Part shown: one piece after another, positions 1 to 10,049 of the stretch
How the letters are laid out: each line of letters opens with the position of its first letter
Numbering within the stretch: the stretch's first letter is position 1
Source of the DNA: Amia ocellicauda
Lineage: Eukaryota; Chordata; Actinopteri; Amiiformes; Amiidae
Direction of reading: 5' to 3'
NCBI RefSeq assembly: GCF_036373705.1
Contig: NC_089850.1
Location: 53,143,048 to 53,207,047 of the forward strand
Length of the DNA: 64,000 nt
Notes under the pieces: generated by a model
What the model was told of the DNA's origin: nothing
The model's database searches: none
What the model saw: only the letters and a program-made list of their open reading frames with translations
Program-made: the position numbers and the translations under genes

Positions 1-639
1 AAGCACTCTACCAAAGTAGGGATATAAAACAGTTTTCCCACTAGTGCTTCATGCAAAAGAGCAAATTAAACCTTTGGGCTTTTCATTCACAAATGAACTC
101 ACGCTTTCCTTTCTATAAACTTCACCGACACACCTTACCATTCCCAGCTCCTCTAGCGCTCTACAACACGGCATAGATAAGCCGAAGCGAACGAAGCAAT
201 TAGCCCTCTTAATTGCCTACAATTAGTCCTGCCCATGTAAATTAGTCACCGGATATCATTCAGGTGTTGCAATACATCAATTAAAATTAATACAAAGTAT
301 CAATTGATTTATAAACAGTAAATACATTTAAAATACAAACCCCACATAAAACTCATGCGTTACACCGGCGTCGGTCATCCTCCACCTCCGCGACCAGGCA
401 GCTGTCCGACCATGCCAACCATGTGCCCACGTCGGGCCAACGTCCTGTGCTATCTGGGTTAGTCCTACTCCTGTTACGGGCTAACAGTATTAATGGGAAC
501 AAAATGTGAAAAATCAATAAATGTACAACTTCTGAAAGTCAACTATTCATAATCATAACCACAACCACGCCAAGCCGCCAAGTTCGTTGCTATTTAATTT
601 GCTACTAGTTTAGTACGAACCTGCACTGGATCATCCCTA

Positions 640-640
<1 letters not shown>
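1..640. other. AT-rich DNA, no gene recognised
   Basis: No open frame of recognisable family and no terminal repeats are visible. A slightly GC-richer patch near 360-480 reads like degraded repeat sequence but could not be assigned. Confidence 0.4.

Positions 641-702
<62 letters not shown>
641..702. repeat. (TTA)n microsatellite
   Basis: An uninterrupted run of about 20 TTA units is followed by tttcttggcag. That phrase matches the reverse complement of the 3' tail of the SINE-like repeats seen elsewhere here, so the run may have grown from a SINE tail. Confidence 0.9.
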
Positions 703-875
703 TCTTGGCAGTGCGTTGCTTTCAATTCGTTGCGATTGATCCTCTGAGTTAATCAAACTACCGATTTTGTCTCGTCTTATTTTCGCAAAAAAAAAGCATA
801 AACATTTAGTCATTGTCGTGGTAAGCTTGGATGATTGTTGCCAACAGAATCAACACTGCTCCACATATTATTATT

Positions 876-877
876 AT

Positions 878-908
<31 letters not shown>

Positions 909-951
909 AAGAAGAAGAAGAAGAAGAAGAAGAAGAAGAAGAAGAAGAAGA
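876..951. repeat. (GAA)n microsatellite
   Basis: About 24 consecutive AAG units, a pure purine tract on the plus strand, preceded by a short (ATT)n run. Confidence 0.9.
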
Positions 952-2054
952 ATAGGCTAATAATTATAAAAGTATAACATAACAACTTTTAAACCCTAAA
1001 TACATACATACAATAAAAATGTAAACCAGTTCGGCTGATTCTTCAGAAGATCAAAATGCAGTTGGCTGTGCTAACTCTGACCATGTGAAGAGCCTGAATC
1101 ATAATGCGGGAACTGGTGCTCCTTGGATGGGAAGGGATCTGTTTTTAGTGGTTGGTTTTAGGGGTTAAGACTACATCGTTTTGTTTTATTTCATGTGAGC
1201 TAAATAATCAAAGTGAGTTGAGAAATGTGGTACGTGTACATACATGTCCAATTTCCTAAGAAGAAAAACAAAAATGTCCTTTTGAAAAAGTTATTCAGTA
1301 GGATTACTAATTATTGTTTAGAGATAAAGGTCAGAGCAAGTATCCCATTAAAATAACAATGGGGCATTCCACACTTGTGAAATCCCCAACTTCCTAACTG
1401 ACTTAGACACTATTTCCATTACAATTAAAAATTAAGGAAGGACCCTACCATTAATGAAACCAGCTACTATAAATAAAACAGGGGCGGGGCCAGGGGGTGG
1501 GACACTGGGACACTGGCCCCTCCTGAAATCTGATTGGCCCCCTGAGTGCCTCCTCCACCCAGTCACTCCAAACTTTTCGTATAAGTCTTAGTAATAGCCA
1601 GTTTAGTGAGTCCATATTCTGGACCAAAGTTGTCTTTTTTGTGTGTATACCACCCTGCAAGAATCCCACAGAGAGAGAGGAGTTATTAATTGAACATGCG
1701 CACAGCCACTGCACAGCAGTTTCCAGACAAGACAGTTTTTGGTAAATTGATCTCTGCTATGATATGTACAATACAATTTATAACACATAGCATGGGTCTG
1801 CTGGGCGCCACAATCACGGTCCCCACCCAAGCCATCAGAAACTTCAGTGGGATGGCTTAGGAGGGGAACACACACTAATTCCCATGATCCAGCAGCGGAG
1901 ATGAAAGAGGCTGCCTAGGTGGATTGGATCGGTCAGGGCCGCAGTCTTTACCTCCCTTGCTTCATTGAGGGACCTTTGCTATCCCAGAAGCAACCTGGGG
2001 AACTACCTCGCTGAGCCTGAGGACGGTGACCAAGCAGAAGACAAGGATGCTGAG

Positions 2055-2700
2055 GGACAAGCAGCTGCTGGTGGAGGTTGGCTGCCAGTGACTCCAACAC
2101 AAATTCTGTCTGGTCCCAATCCATGAGGCCTGCATCCTGGGGCTGGATTTCTTTGCCAACCTGGGAACAAAGCTGGATTTCCAGTTGCAGCCACTCACCT
2201 TTCCGGGAGATGGCATCTCTCTATCTCCGAATGCTGGCGAAGGGGAGACTGCAGACTGCCACTTCTTCGGCAGCAAGCAGCGACGGCCTGGATGGGGGAC
2301 AGCGGCGACAACTACAGAAGCTACAGTAATAGATTGGTTTTACTTAACCCTTGTGTTGACAGTTGGCGAACAGTGCACGGCCAACCTGGCATGACACAGT
2401 TTGGGGCAGCCAAGACTCTGTGGCGGCTCTGGGAACAATTCTACTGGGGCCAGTGCCACCACGACGTGACACACCACTGTTGGACCTGCGATGTCTGCAG
2501 CACACAAAATGGCCCGCATGACCGACCTCGCACTCCACTCCACCAGCACCAGGTGGGCCCCCCCATGCAGCTTGGGGTTGATGTCTTGGGTCCCTTTACC
2601 CACTCAGAGTTTGGGAATCGCTACGTCCTTGTTGTGATGGACTATTTTACGAAGTGGCATACTCCTTCCCAGACCAGAAGACCACCACCACCACCAACAC

Positions 2701-2739
<39 letters not shown>

Positions 2740-3025
2740 GGACACACTGCTGGAGGGGATGTTCGTCTGGCTCGGGGTCCATGAAGAGCTACACAGTGAT
2801 CAGGGCAGAAACTTTGAGTCCGGAAGTGTGCCAGCGACTCGGGGTGCGGACGTCATGGACCACTCCACTGCACCCCCAGAGCGACGGGCTAGCCACCAGA
2901 AAGACTGGGACCGCCACCTGGTCCTGTGGGCATACCAGACTGCAGTCCACTTGTCCACGGGGTGCACACCAGCCTCCTTTATTTTCGGCCGCGAGCTCCA
3001 CAAGCAGATGTCGGCCCCTCTGTAA
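2055..3025 (+). pseudogene. Ty3/gypsy pol fragment: protease end joined to integrase
   Basis: Broken retrotransposon reading frame. Positions 2090-2210 encode a piece like the end of a gypsy aspartic protease (ILGLDFFANLG). From about 2345 to 3020 the translation follows a Ty3/gypsy integrase: the HHCC-type zinc region (HHCWTCDVC), then LGVDVLGPF and MDYFTKW around the first catalytic Asp, then LHSDQGRNFES with the second Asp, and STGCTPASFIFGREL near the end. Reverse transcriptase and RNase H, which normally lie between protease and integrase, are absent. A CAC/CAT microsatellite interrupts the core and the frame shifts there and again near 2880. It is a dead fragment; family assignment is by motif only. 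Confidence 0.8.
2683..2739 (+). repeat. (CAC)n(CAT)n microsatellite inside integrase
   Basis: A short ACC run followed by about 13 ATC/CAT units lies between MDYFTKW and the second catalytic segment of the integrase relic, replacing the normal linker. Confidence 0.85.
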
Positions 3026-3029
3026 TAAT

Positions 3030-4020
3030 TATGCCCCCCCCATTTAAAAAATCCTACAATCGCACCTGAATATAAAAATATGCTAAAGATGTTGGCACAA
3101 GCATAAATCTTTGGCTTTGTGTAGTGGTCTCAGCCCACTGCACGTGTTTCCATTTTGACTACTTTGATTATATACATATATGACAGAATGGCACTCTGTA
3201 TAGTTGAGGAGAAAATATTGAGAGACTGCTCAGTGGTTTTGAGAATCTCAATGCATCATGCTGCTTATGTCACACATGAGAGTGCACACACAAAATCTGA
3301 AGGCTGGGTGGGGTTTTCTTTTCTGCTGCCTTTCGTTTGGTATGCTCCAGCTTCTATTTGTTTTGAACAGGGGATAACATTTCAAACTCTTGAACTCGGC
3401 CAATCCCAGTGTTCCCTGGAGTCTGGGGCCCCTGCAGAAGTGCAGGACGCGTCCAACGCAGTCCAGCTGTGCAGAGGTTTTAATTGCAATGGTCCAAATG
3501 AGGGATCTGATCACCGCAAAGATAATTGAAAACTACATTCAGTGCTATGTTTGTTTGCCACTGTTTTCTTCGATGCTTCGCCTATTTACCAATAAATCTG
3601 CTATCACGTACAGTGTTTCAACCAGAAGAGCATTCTGGAGTAAAGCACGTCTCAGTGGGCCACAGTCTGCACATGTTAATTTATTAGGCTATATCATGAT
3701 AATGCACCTAGATATCTCCACTTTAGATTGTTTCCACGTTTCGTTTCTGGTATAGACAGATACTCAATTAGCATTCTGTTGAACTTTAATTCTCAGCTAG
3801 GTGGATGTTAATAGATTTTCAATTGAATATAAATGTAATAGATATTCCACAGAATAAATGTGTCAGGCAATCGAAAGTCTTACCTAATAAAATATTCTAC
3901 TACTTCCACCCCCACTAATGTTATTGTCTGTTAGTTTTGCACTGATTTATGTATTTTACAGTGACTTTACTGTAATCCAAACTTGAACCTAACCCCCTCT
4001 TTTCTAATACGAAAATCGCC
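3030..4020. other. No gene recognised
   Basis: Only short open frames with no recognisable family. No terminal repeats found. It forms the upstream flank of the CD225 gene that begins at 4221. Confidence 0.4.
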
Positions 4021-4026
4021 AGCAAA

Positions 4027-4038
4027 GAAGCGAAAGTT
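4027..4038 (+). promoter_or_regulatory. Possible IRF-binding site
   Basis: The sequence gaagcgaaagtt contains AAGCGAAA, which fits the IRF core AANNGAAA. It lies about 90 bases before the TATA box of the CD225 gene. CD225/IFITM genes are often interferon-inducible, so the position is suggestive, but an 8-base match is weak evidence. Confidence 0.3.
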
Positions 4039-4124
4039 ATTTCATCCCGCCCAGTTAAAAAAAAAAAAAAAAGTGGATTTCCAAATGTCAAGTCTCCTCC
4101 TCTGTCTTCACCACTGGGCGCACG

Positions 4125-4130
4125 TATAAA
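4125..4130 (+). promoter_or_regulatory. TATA box of the plus-strand CD225 gene
   Basis: TATAAA within cacgtataaagag, 91 bases before the chosen ATG. This predicts transcription start near 4155 and a short 5' UTR. Confidence 0.6.
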
Positions 4131-4220
4131 GAGTGCATTTGAAACCCCCCTCCACATTTGAGCAGCAGACTGCGCAAAGTGCCATAAGCCGGGAGAAGTG
4201 TGGATACCAGTGCCAGAACC

Positions 4221-4334
4221 ATGCAGGGCAGTCAGACGAGATCAACTGTGCCATCCTACCTGGCATGGTCCATCATTAACATGCTGTGCTGCTGTCTTCC
4301 TATTGGCATCGCTGCAGTTATCTATTCCTGCAAA
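4221..4334 (+). CDS. CD225 (dispanin/IFITM-like) gene, exon 1
   Basis: First coding exon of an 87-residue small membrane protein. The CD225 family includes IFITMs and related dispanins, which sit in cell and endosomal membranes. The start is the first ATG after the TATA box; an in-frame GTG 21 bases upstream is not expected to start translation in a vertebrate. The exon encodes 38 residues with a hydrophobic segment at about 13-36. Within it, Cys23-25 precede the family-like PIGIAAVIYS; such cysteines are palmitoylated in IFITMs. It ends in phase 0 at AAA before gtaggt. The gene faces away from the minus-strand CD225 array downstream. Which dispanin subgroup it belongs to cannot be settled here. 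Confidence 0.8.
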
Positions 4335-4633
4335 GTAGGTTTACTGCTTCTATCAATATTACCAATCCTGCGACTAATACTGCTTTTACCTTACGAATGC
4401 AATAGTCTTAACCAGGTAACAATATAACGAAGAGCAACGTTGTTAAATCCTGCAGAAACGGTATAGCTAGAAAACTCTATCCATTGTTGCTGCTGTTATT
4501 ATGGTTGTTATTATCAGATACTAATCACATTCTCAGCGTCCATCAGTTATGTGGTACATGTGAATATATGTATTCTAGTTATGGAAAGTAAATGTAATGA
4601 ATAATAAACTAAACGGCTTTGATTTTGCTATAG

Positions 4634-4783
4634 GTGGATAATGCCAACAACTCCGGGAACGCTACTGAAGCGCAAGAGGCGTCCAGGGTTGCCAAGATCC
4701 TGAACATAGTTGGAGTTGTAATTGGAGTGATTTTTTTAATCATTGTAATTGCCGTCTACGCTGCCGGCGGAAACAAGCATTAG
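4634..4783 (+). CDS. CD225 (dispanin/IFITM-like) gene, exon 2
   Basis: Second and last coding exon, after a 299-base intron with acceptor ttttgctatag. It gives 49 residues: a polar linker with Asn, Gly and Glu residues, the SRVAKILNIVG signature that matches the STAKxLNI segment of CD225 proteins, then a C-terminal hydrophobic helix (about residues 59-83 of the whole protein) and the short tail GGNKH. The phase 0 junction joins cleanly to exon 1. The same two-exon layout and linker spacing recur in the intact minus-strand gene at 27892-28376. Confidence 0.8.
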   Translation: MDNANNSGNATEAQEASRVAKILNIVGVVIGVIFLIIVIAVYAAGGNKH

Positions 4784-5067
4784 CCAACTGAAGACTGCTT
4801 GAATTGTGTCCATCGCTTTATCATCTCCTGTCTTACATTTTATTTACTGTCAACGCGTTTTTCTCCTTGGGCATGACTTTCTACAATTAACCGAAACAGC
4901 TGTATCTCCATCTCAGACAAGACTGTGTAGACATTGTATACCAAACTGCAGCACCAAAGCTGATCGGGCTTTTTCCAGCTTTCCTAGAATATCTCGATGG
5001 ACATTCTTCCAATTGCCACTCATGGACTGTCCTCATCCGTCCCACTATGGTTCTGTACACGTTAATC

Positions 5068-5073
5068 AATAAA
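5068..5073 (+). terminator. Poly(A) signal of the plus-strand CD225 gene
   Basis: AATAAA about 285 bases after the stop codon, followed by a T-rich stretch at about 5080-5090 that fits a downstream element. Confidence 0.6.
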
Positions 5074-5109
5074 AGGATGTTTTTTTTTCTTACATCGTGT
5101 GTGCTTCTT

Positions 5110-5965
5110 TACCCCCCTCTCAATGGTTGGTTTATTTAGCCAAATGGCTATGGGTGCCCTGTGGTGCAGGGACTTAATTTTCATACAGTTCTTGTTAATG
5201 TGAAAAAGTAATCTTCCCCCAAAGCAAAGATTTGCTTGCTGGCGGTGGAAAGACTGTTACCACCATAATCCAGTGCTTCTCCAGCAGGGTGCCATCGGGC
5301 ATGAAAAGGTGTGCCACATAGTTTTTTGGAAAGTAACACAAGATAAAACTATTTAAATTAACATATGTTCCTGGCATAATTGAAGCAAGGTTGATGTGGT
5401 GCAAAATATTTGAGGAATGTACCATTTTAAACTAGAGCCAAAAAAAAAAAAAAAAGTCCCAAATGCAACCCCAGCCTTAATGAAGGTAAATTTACAGGGA
5501 CTCTAACCCTAGCCTGGATCAAAATGTAACTTCAATTTGGTAGCTACATTTAAATGTACTACATAAATCAGTTATATCATTCTAAATTGTGTACTCTAAA
5601 CTACTTAAATTAAACCTTAATTTCATTACAACTTAACCACCAGTATCCATTAATCCAATTTACCACGGACATATTTTTTAAATGTATCGTATCCCATCTT
5701 TTGTTATGTTTGTCATAAACATCCAAATGCGCAGTTAATCTTGATAGGTCAATTAATAATCCTAAAGCCCAATTAATCATGTTTATTCTGTGATGTCGCA
5801 TTTCACTTTTAGAAGCAGAGACTTGACACTATATACCGTTGTATTATTTCAGTAGCTGACCTTCCCTTAATTAAAACTTACCATTGTCAAAATTTTGTAA
5901 TTGAATGATTGCCACAGCTGTTTGGTATAAGACATATGTGGGAAAACGTATATATTTAAATTAAA
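5110..5965. other. No gene recognised
   Basis: AT-rich sequence with a poly(A) run near 5440 and no family-like frame. Confidence 0.4.
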
Positions 5966-5984
5966 TATTATTATTATTATTATT

Positions 5985-6039
<55 letters not shown>
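5966..6039. repeat. Palindromic (ATT)n(AAT)n microsatellite
   Basis: Several ATT units switch directly to about 16 AAT units, so the two halves are reverse complements and could fold into a hairpin. Confidence 0.85.
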
Positions 6040-6244
6040 TATGTAAAGTAGATTAGGGTTTAAAAGGTAGAGACGCCTTATTCAGGTCCTTCCCCCATCA
6101 TGCAATTTTCTTATATTTTTGCCCAACTTTGTTAATAGACAGCAACTATAATATGATTACTTGAATTGGAAATTCTCCACATTTCATGCAAGAGCGCATG
6201 GCTGCAATTGTGAAAAAAAAACAGGATGTGCTGTAATTTATGTG

Positions 6245-6740
6245 GCGAAGACATTGGTAAGTTTCAAACGGTCATAATTAAGTAATTACAAAATGCAGGG
6301 TGCTCGACACAGTTTTACATGCCATTCTGAGCTGTGATACGAACCAGCCATATTCTGCTAAAGCCGATTGTTACGAGTTTGAAAAGCCAGTCTGTCATTA
6401 TCGTACTAAACAAAGGCTCAAAGTTCAAGTATATTAGTGTTTTGAGACATTATATTTCCGTATCCCTGGAAACATCACTGGGAGAAGACTTAAACGTCTG
6501 CTCACCAGCCAGCTGCAAATGGCAAACCCAACCAATGCCAGGTGTCAGTTTCAGAGGGGGAAGGATCATAAGGAGGAAATAAGAAACGGACATAAAAATA
6601 CAGTTATCTGTAGCCATCATTGGTGGAGAAGGGGGATGAAGTTACTACGTGATCCAGGTCCCAGAGTCATGGGAAAATTAGACCATCATGTTTGGATGAG
6701 TTGCATAGATACACGAGGATCAGCTACTGTAGCAGAAATA
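6245..6740. repeat. Start of CD225 tandem unit 1 (3' flank of the minus-strand gene)
   Basis: Matches the start of unit 3 at 26160-26510 with scattered differences (shared acagttttacatgcc, ctgagctgtgatacgaac, ccctggaaacatcactggga). The first part also resembles the ends of units 2 and 3, as expected at tandem repeat borders. Confidence 0.75.
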
Positions 6741-7129
6741 AAAAGGTATTAACTGATAGGACTGGATCACTCACACGATGCACAATCTTTGTTTTAATCC
6801 CTTGGTTTTTATTTTCACCATACAGTTGTTTTCTTATGTGCAAGATATCATTTGTATAAATCAGTTTCTTTCATTCACAAAATGTTGTTTAAAATGATAG
6901 AGCACAGAAGATTTATGTTATGTCTAGTTATGTCTCATCATTATTTTTAACCAAAGTTTACATTTGTTTGTTATGGTTTGCAGAGATCTGGTGATTTGTT
7001 CAGGAAAACATAGTTTGTTTAAGGATAAACAGTAAGGATTCTTGAATAAGGATTTCACAATCAGTAGCAGACCAATAAAAGTAATTGACACCAAGGATGT
7101 CCCAAGAGAGCATTCTTCATGTGAGTCAC

Positions 7130-7270
7130 TTAAAGTGGCACAACATTGAGAACAGTAATAATAATGATGACAATGAGGCCACACACGACTCCCGCGATGT
7201 TGAGAATCTTGGCTGTTCGGGCTGATTTCTGTGCTTCGGTTTCATCTCCCTGGTTGTTGGCAGTGTCAGC
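7130..7270 (-). pseudogene. CD225 unit 1, exon 2 (separated from its exon 1)
   Basis: Encodes 46 residues after a good acceptor (cccattcag): linker beginning ADTANNQGDE, the SARTAKILNIAG signature, then a C-terminal hydrophobic stretch rich in Ile and Val, ending NVVPL. The first 30 residues are identical to exon 2 of the intact gene at 27892-28044; the tails differ. Intron sequence beyond it matches the intact gene only up to gcttgta at 7562-7568, after which unrelated DNA follows. The matching 3' half of exon 1 lies at 15228-15279, so this gene is split by about 7.6 kb. The frame itself is open, so it is called a pseudogene only because of the broken gene structure. Confidence 0.7.
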
Positions 7271-7359
7271 CTGAATGGGAAACACAACCATTTAATAACC
7301 TGCATCCTTCTTGACCACAGAAAACATAACAGCAGCAGAGACAACCATTGTAATATTAA

Positions 7360-7365
7360 AAAGAC

Positions 7366-7426
<61 letters not shown>

Positions 7427-7460
7427 TTTCTTGGCAGACGCCCTTATCCTTGTGACAAAT
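7360..7460 (-). repeat. (AAT)n run with SINE-tail remnant
   Basis: About 20 AAT units lead into atttcttggcagacgccctt, the reverse complement of the common fish SINE 3' end. It sits inside the CD225 unit 1 intron. Confidence 0.6.
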
Positions 7461-7649
7461 TTAAATTAAATGCCAACATCGTATTAATTAACTGGATTTC
7501 AGATTTGTCTGATTCTTTTGCTTCGTCTTCTTCTGCATCGTCGTGGACACATTGTATGATTGCTTGTAGAGGCGTACATTTTTTAATCGAAATCCAAGAC
7601 CGATCGATGTGAGCGTTCGATTTCGACCATTGATTTTAAAGACGGGGCC

Positions 7650-7844
7650 AGAGTCGCTTTTTTAAGCACTAGTAGTAGTGGAGAGGGATCTGGACTCATC
7701 ACCGGAAGGTTGAGGGTTCAAATCCCGGGTGGGGCAGCGCTGTTGTACCCTTGAGCAAGGTATTTCACTTAGACCGCTCCAGTAACATGCCCAGCTGTAT
7801 AAATGGGTACAAATGTAAGTCGCCCTGCATTAGAGTGTCAGCTA

Positions 7845-7878
<34 letters not shown>

Positions 7879-7880
7879 TA
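7650..7880 (+). mobile_element. tRNA-derived SINE
   Basis: Contains a Pol III B box (GGTTCAAATCC, 7715-7725) in a tRNA-like context, the fish SINE phrase cccttgagcaaggtatttca, then gtaagtcgccctgcatt and gtcagctaaataat leading to an AAT-repeat tail. Length of about 230 bases and the order of parts fit a tRNA-SINE with a LINE-like tail. The 5' border is not sharply defined. Confidence 0.75.
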
Positions 7881-7884
7881 TTGC

Positions 7885-8520
7885 TGCAGACCCGGAGACA
7901 TTGGAATGTGGGGGGAGTAACTGTCAATTATTCTGTATGCAGCCAATCACCTGCAGAAGATACTTTTCAGTGATTTGAATGTAGCCAATCATCTTCTTCA
8001 TTTCTTGGCGTGCGCTTCAAGGAGGAGGGAGAAATGCAATCTTCCTCGTGTTAGATCAAATTACTCTGTGGAGCGGAACGTCAGTTGCTGTAAATTGGCA
8101 CAATTACGATAAAGATGCACATTACATGACACTCGCTTATTTATTTACTTATTTATTTATTTATTTATTTTAAAGCATTAGTTTTGGTAAGACTGAGATA
8201 GCTAACACGTCACGTTTCTTGCCTCGGGGTGCATATATATTGATGACATATAACCGGTTAGCTAACAAAACTTATCAACGTTACTTTTGATTATAATGAA
8301 ATACGATATACTGTTAAATATTGTGCGCCCAACGTGAAACAGCGCACACTTTTTTTCGAGTGTCTTTTTTCACTTAACTTTAACTTAAACCTTTTGTTTT
8401 TTTCCACATTTAGTTAATACTTAAGCTTTTTTTTTCCACATTTATAAAGATTTCGTTTTTGAAAACATTATTTATCGTTTGATTACATATTTAACCAAAT
8501 CGTAAATCTGCGAGTCACAA

Positions 8521-8563
<43 letters not shown>

Positions 8564-9100
8564 TATAGTTTTAAAATAAATATGTAGTCTAAATATAAAT
8601 ATAAATGTTAAATGTGGAGTTGCAGCTTCGGGGCATCAAATTGTCGGATTGCGTTTCCGTGATGCGGTCAGTGGAGCTGGTGGTCACTGACCCACTGATT
8701 GGACACTGGCTCCCAGTAAAAACTCAATTAAAAACGTTCACCGGACTGCGGGTGGACAGTCACGGCAGCATTTTATATACAGTGAGTGGCCGGCGGATCA
8801 GAAAGCCAGGTTGTGAAGTATAAACTCGCAGAGAATTGTTTCCCCCTGTGATGCACTGTATAATAGATAACAGTCCTGTTCATCAGTGGTCCACTAACTG
8901 CAACAGCGCACTGTGATTGTGGCCAGGTCATGCCTGTAACCAGATGTATAAAACACTCAATATAGCAAAGTTTAATTTAGAATGCATCATATGCATTTAT
9001 GAAGTTTCAACATGTTTTTAATTTCCCCAAAGTTAATGTCATAACAGAAAAACTGAGCTTTGTGAGCTGCGCTTTTTAAGCACGTTTGCTGATTTTTTCT
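7885..9100. other. AT-rich DNA with microsatellites
   Basis: Includes a (TTTA)n run near 8136-8170 and an (AAT)n run at 8521-8565. No gene recognised. Confidence 0.4.
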
Positions 9101-9149
9101 CCTGAGAATGTCCCGCCCTCGTGGGATCCGCGCTGTTCTCCAGCTGTAG

Positions 9150-9665
9150 AAGTTGACCTCCACAAAGCCGCGCTGGTCTGCTGGGACTACAGATGAGATC
9201 TACCCAGGAGACCAGCACACCAGAAGATCCCCTCCCGAAACCTGCCGGTTTATCTGGGCTAACGCTACGCACGTTTGCCTCACAAATACGCAGAAAGATG
9301 TCTCCTGGATGGCCGTGAGTCGGTGTCTCCCCACCCGAGTGTTCATGCACAGAAGGGGCCTGGCCCTGTTTGTCTCCTGCCCCTATAAGCGCTGCCTGGG
9401 AAGGGAGACAGACAGGCACATCTTTAGGGATTGCCCCTCCGCTTGCAGGGTCTGGCTGCTATTTTTCCCGTTCCTCCGCAGGTTTGCCGTTGCTGTGTGG
9501 GCGACCGCCCAGCATGTCCTCTATGGACCAGTGAAGGGACTAACATCTACAACCCTGAGGTGCTGGTGGCGTGTCGTCTGTGCAGTGAAACAGGCCCTGT
9601 GGAGGGACGGATACTCCCCCTGCTGGAGCCCGAGTTCGAGATCTTTTATGATTGTTTTTAAAAAG
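9150..9665 (+). pseudogene. LINE ORF2 3'-end fragment (zinc-binding domain)
   Basis: Open frame whose middle reads like the C-terminal zinc-binding region of non-LTR retrotransposon reverse transcriptases (zf-RVT type): DVSWMAVSRCLPTR, then a CPYKRC...HIFRDC arrangement of Cys and His followed by RVWLLF. The endonuclease and polymerase domains are missing, so this is a 5'-truncated copy. AT-rich sequence to about 10040, ending in an A-rich stretch, may be its 3' UTR. Clade is uncertain. Confidence 0.6.
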
Positions 9666-10049
9666 GATCTTAATTGTTTTAATGAATTATTGTTTTTTTT
9701 TAATGCACTTGTTAAAGCTTTGTTTTGAATGTTTGGTAGTTTTATTTATAAAATGCATCAGATTGTTTTTTTTTATGCTTTTGTTTAGTTTATGATTTAT
9801 CTGGTGCATTTTTCGTTCATTTCAATGCATTTGATTGTTTTGTTAAATTTGTTGATTTGGCAGTTTGCCACATATTCACAAGTTTATTGCATAATTGATT
9901 GAATGCACATGTTTGTTTTGAGTTGATTTGGTAATTTGGTTCTTTTCAAAATCACATTAAGATTTTAAAAGTTTCTTTTAACTAATTTTAATCATGAGTA
10001 TTCAAATTTTGAATGTTTTTATCTTTGTTACTGTAAAATACTCAAAAAA

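Noticed and set aside
876..951. GAA repeats as a CRISPR or coding repeat
   Set aside because: Simple trinucleotide run with no spacers or flanking gene.
2292..3047. 251-codon open frame as a host gene
   Set aside because: It is the gypsy integrase relic in part, then runs out of frame through a microsatellite; the Ser and Pro runs are not a real protein.
4200..4220. GTG start upstream of the CD225 ATG
   Set aside because: Vertebrate translation starts at ATG with very rare exceptions, and the ATG at 4221 aligns with the start of the unit 3 gene.
6519..6752. 77-codon plus-strand frame as a gene
   Set aside because: It lies in the unit flank and is not conserved as an open frame in unit 3.
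9150..9250. Minus-strand LINE endonuclease end like that at 23520
   Set aside because: A short resemblance (gagatctaycc.ggaga) is seen, but the rest of the domain could not be followed, while the plus-strand zinc domain fits better.
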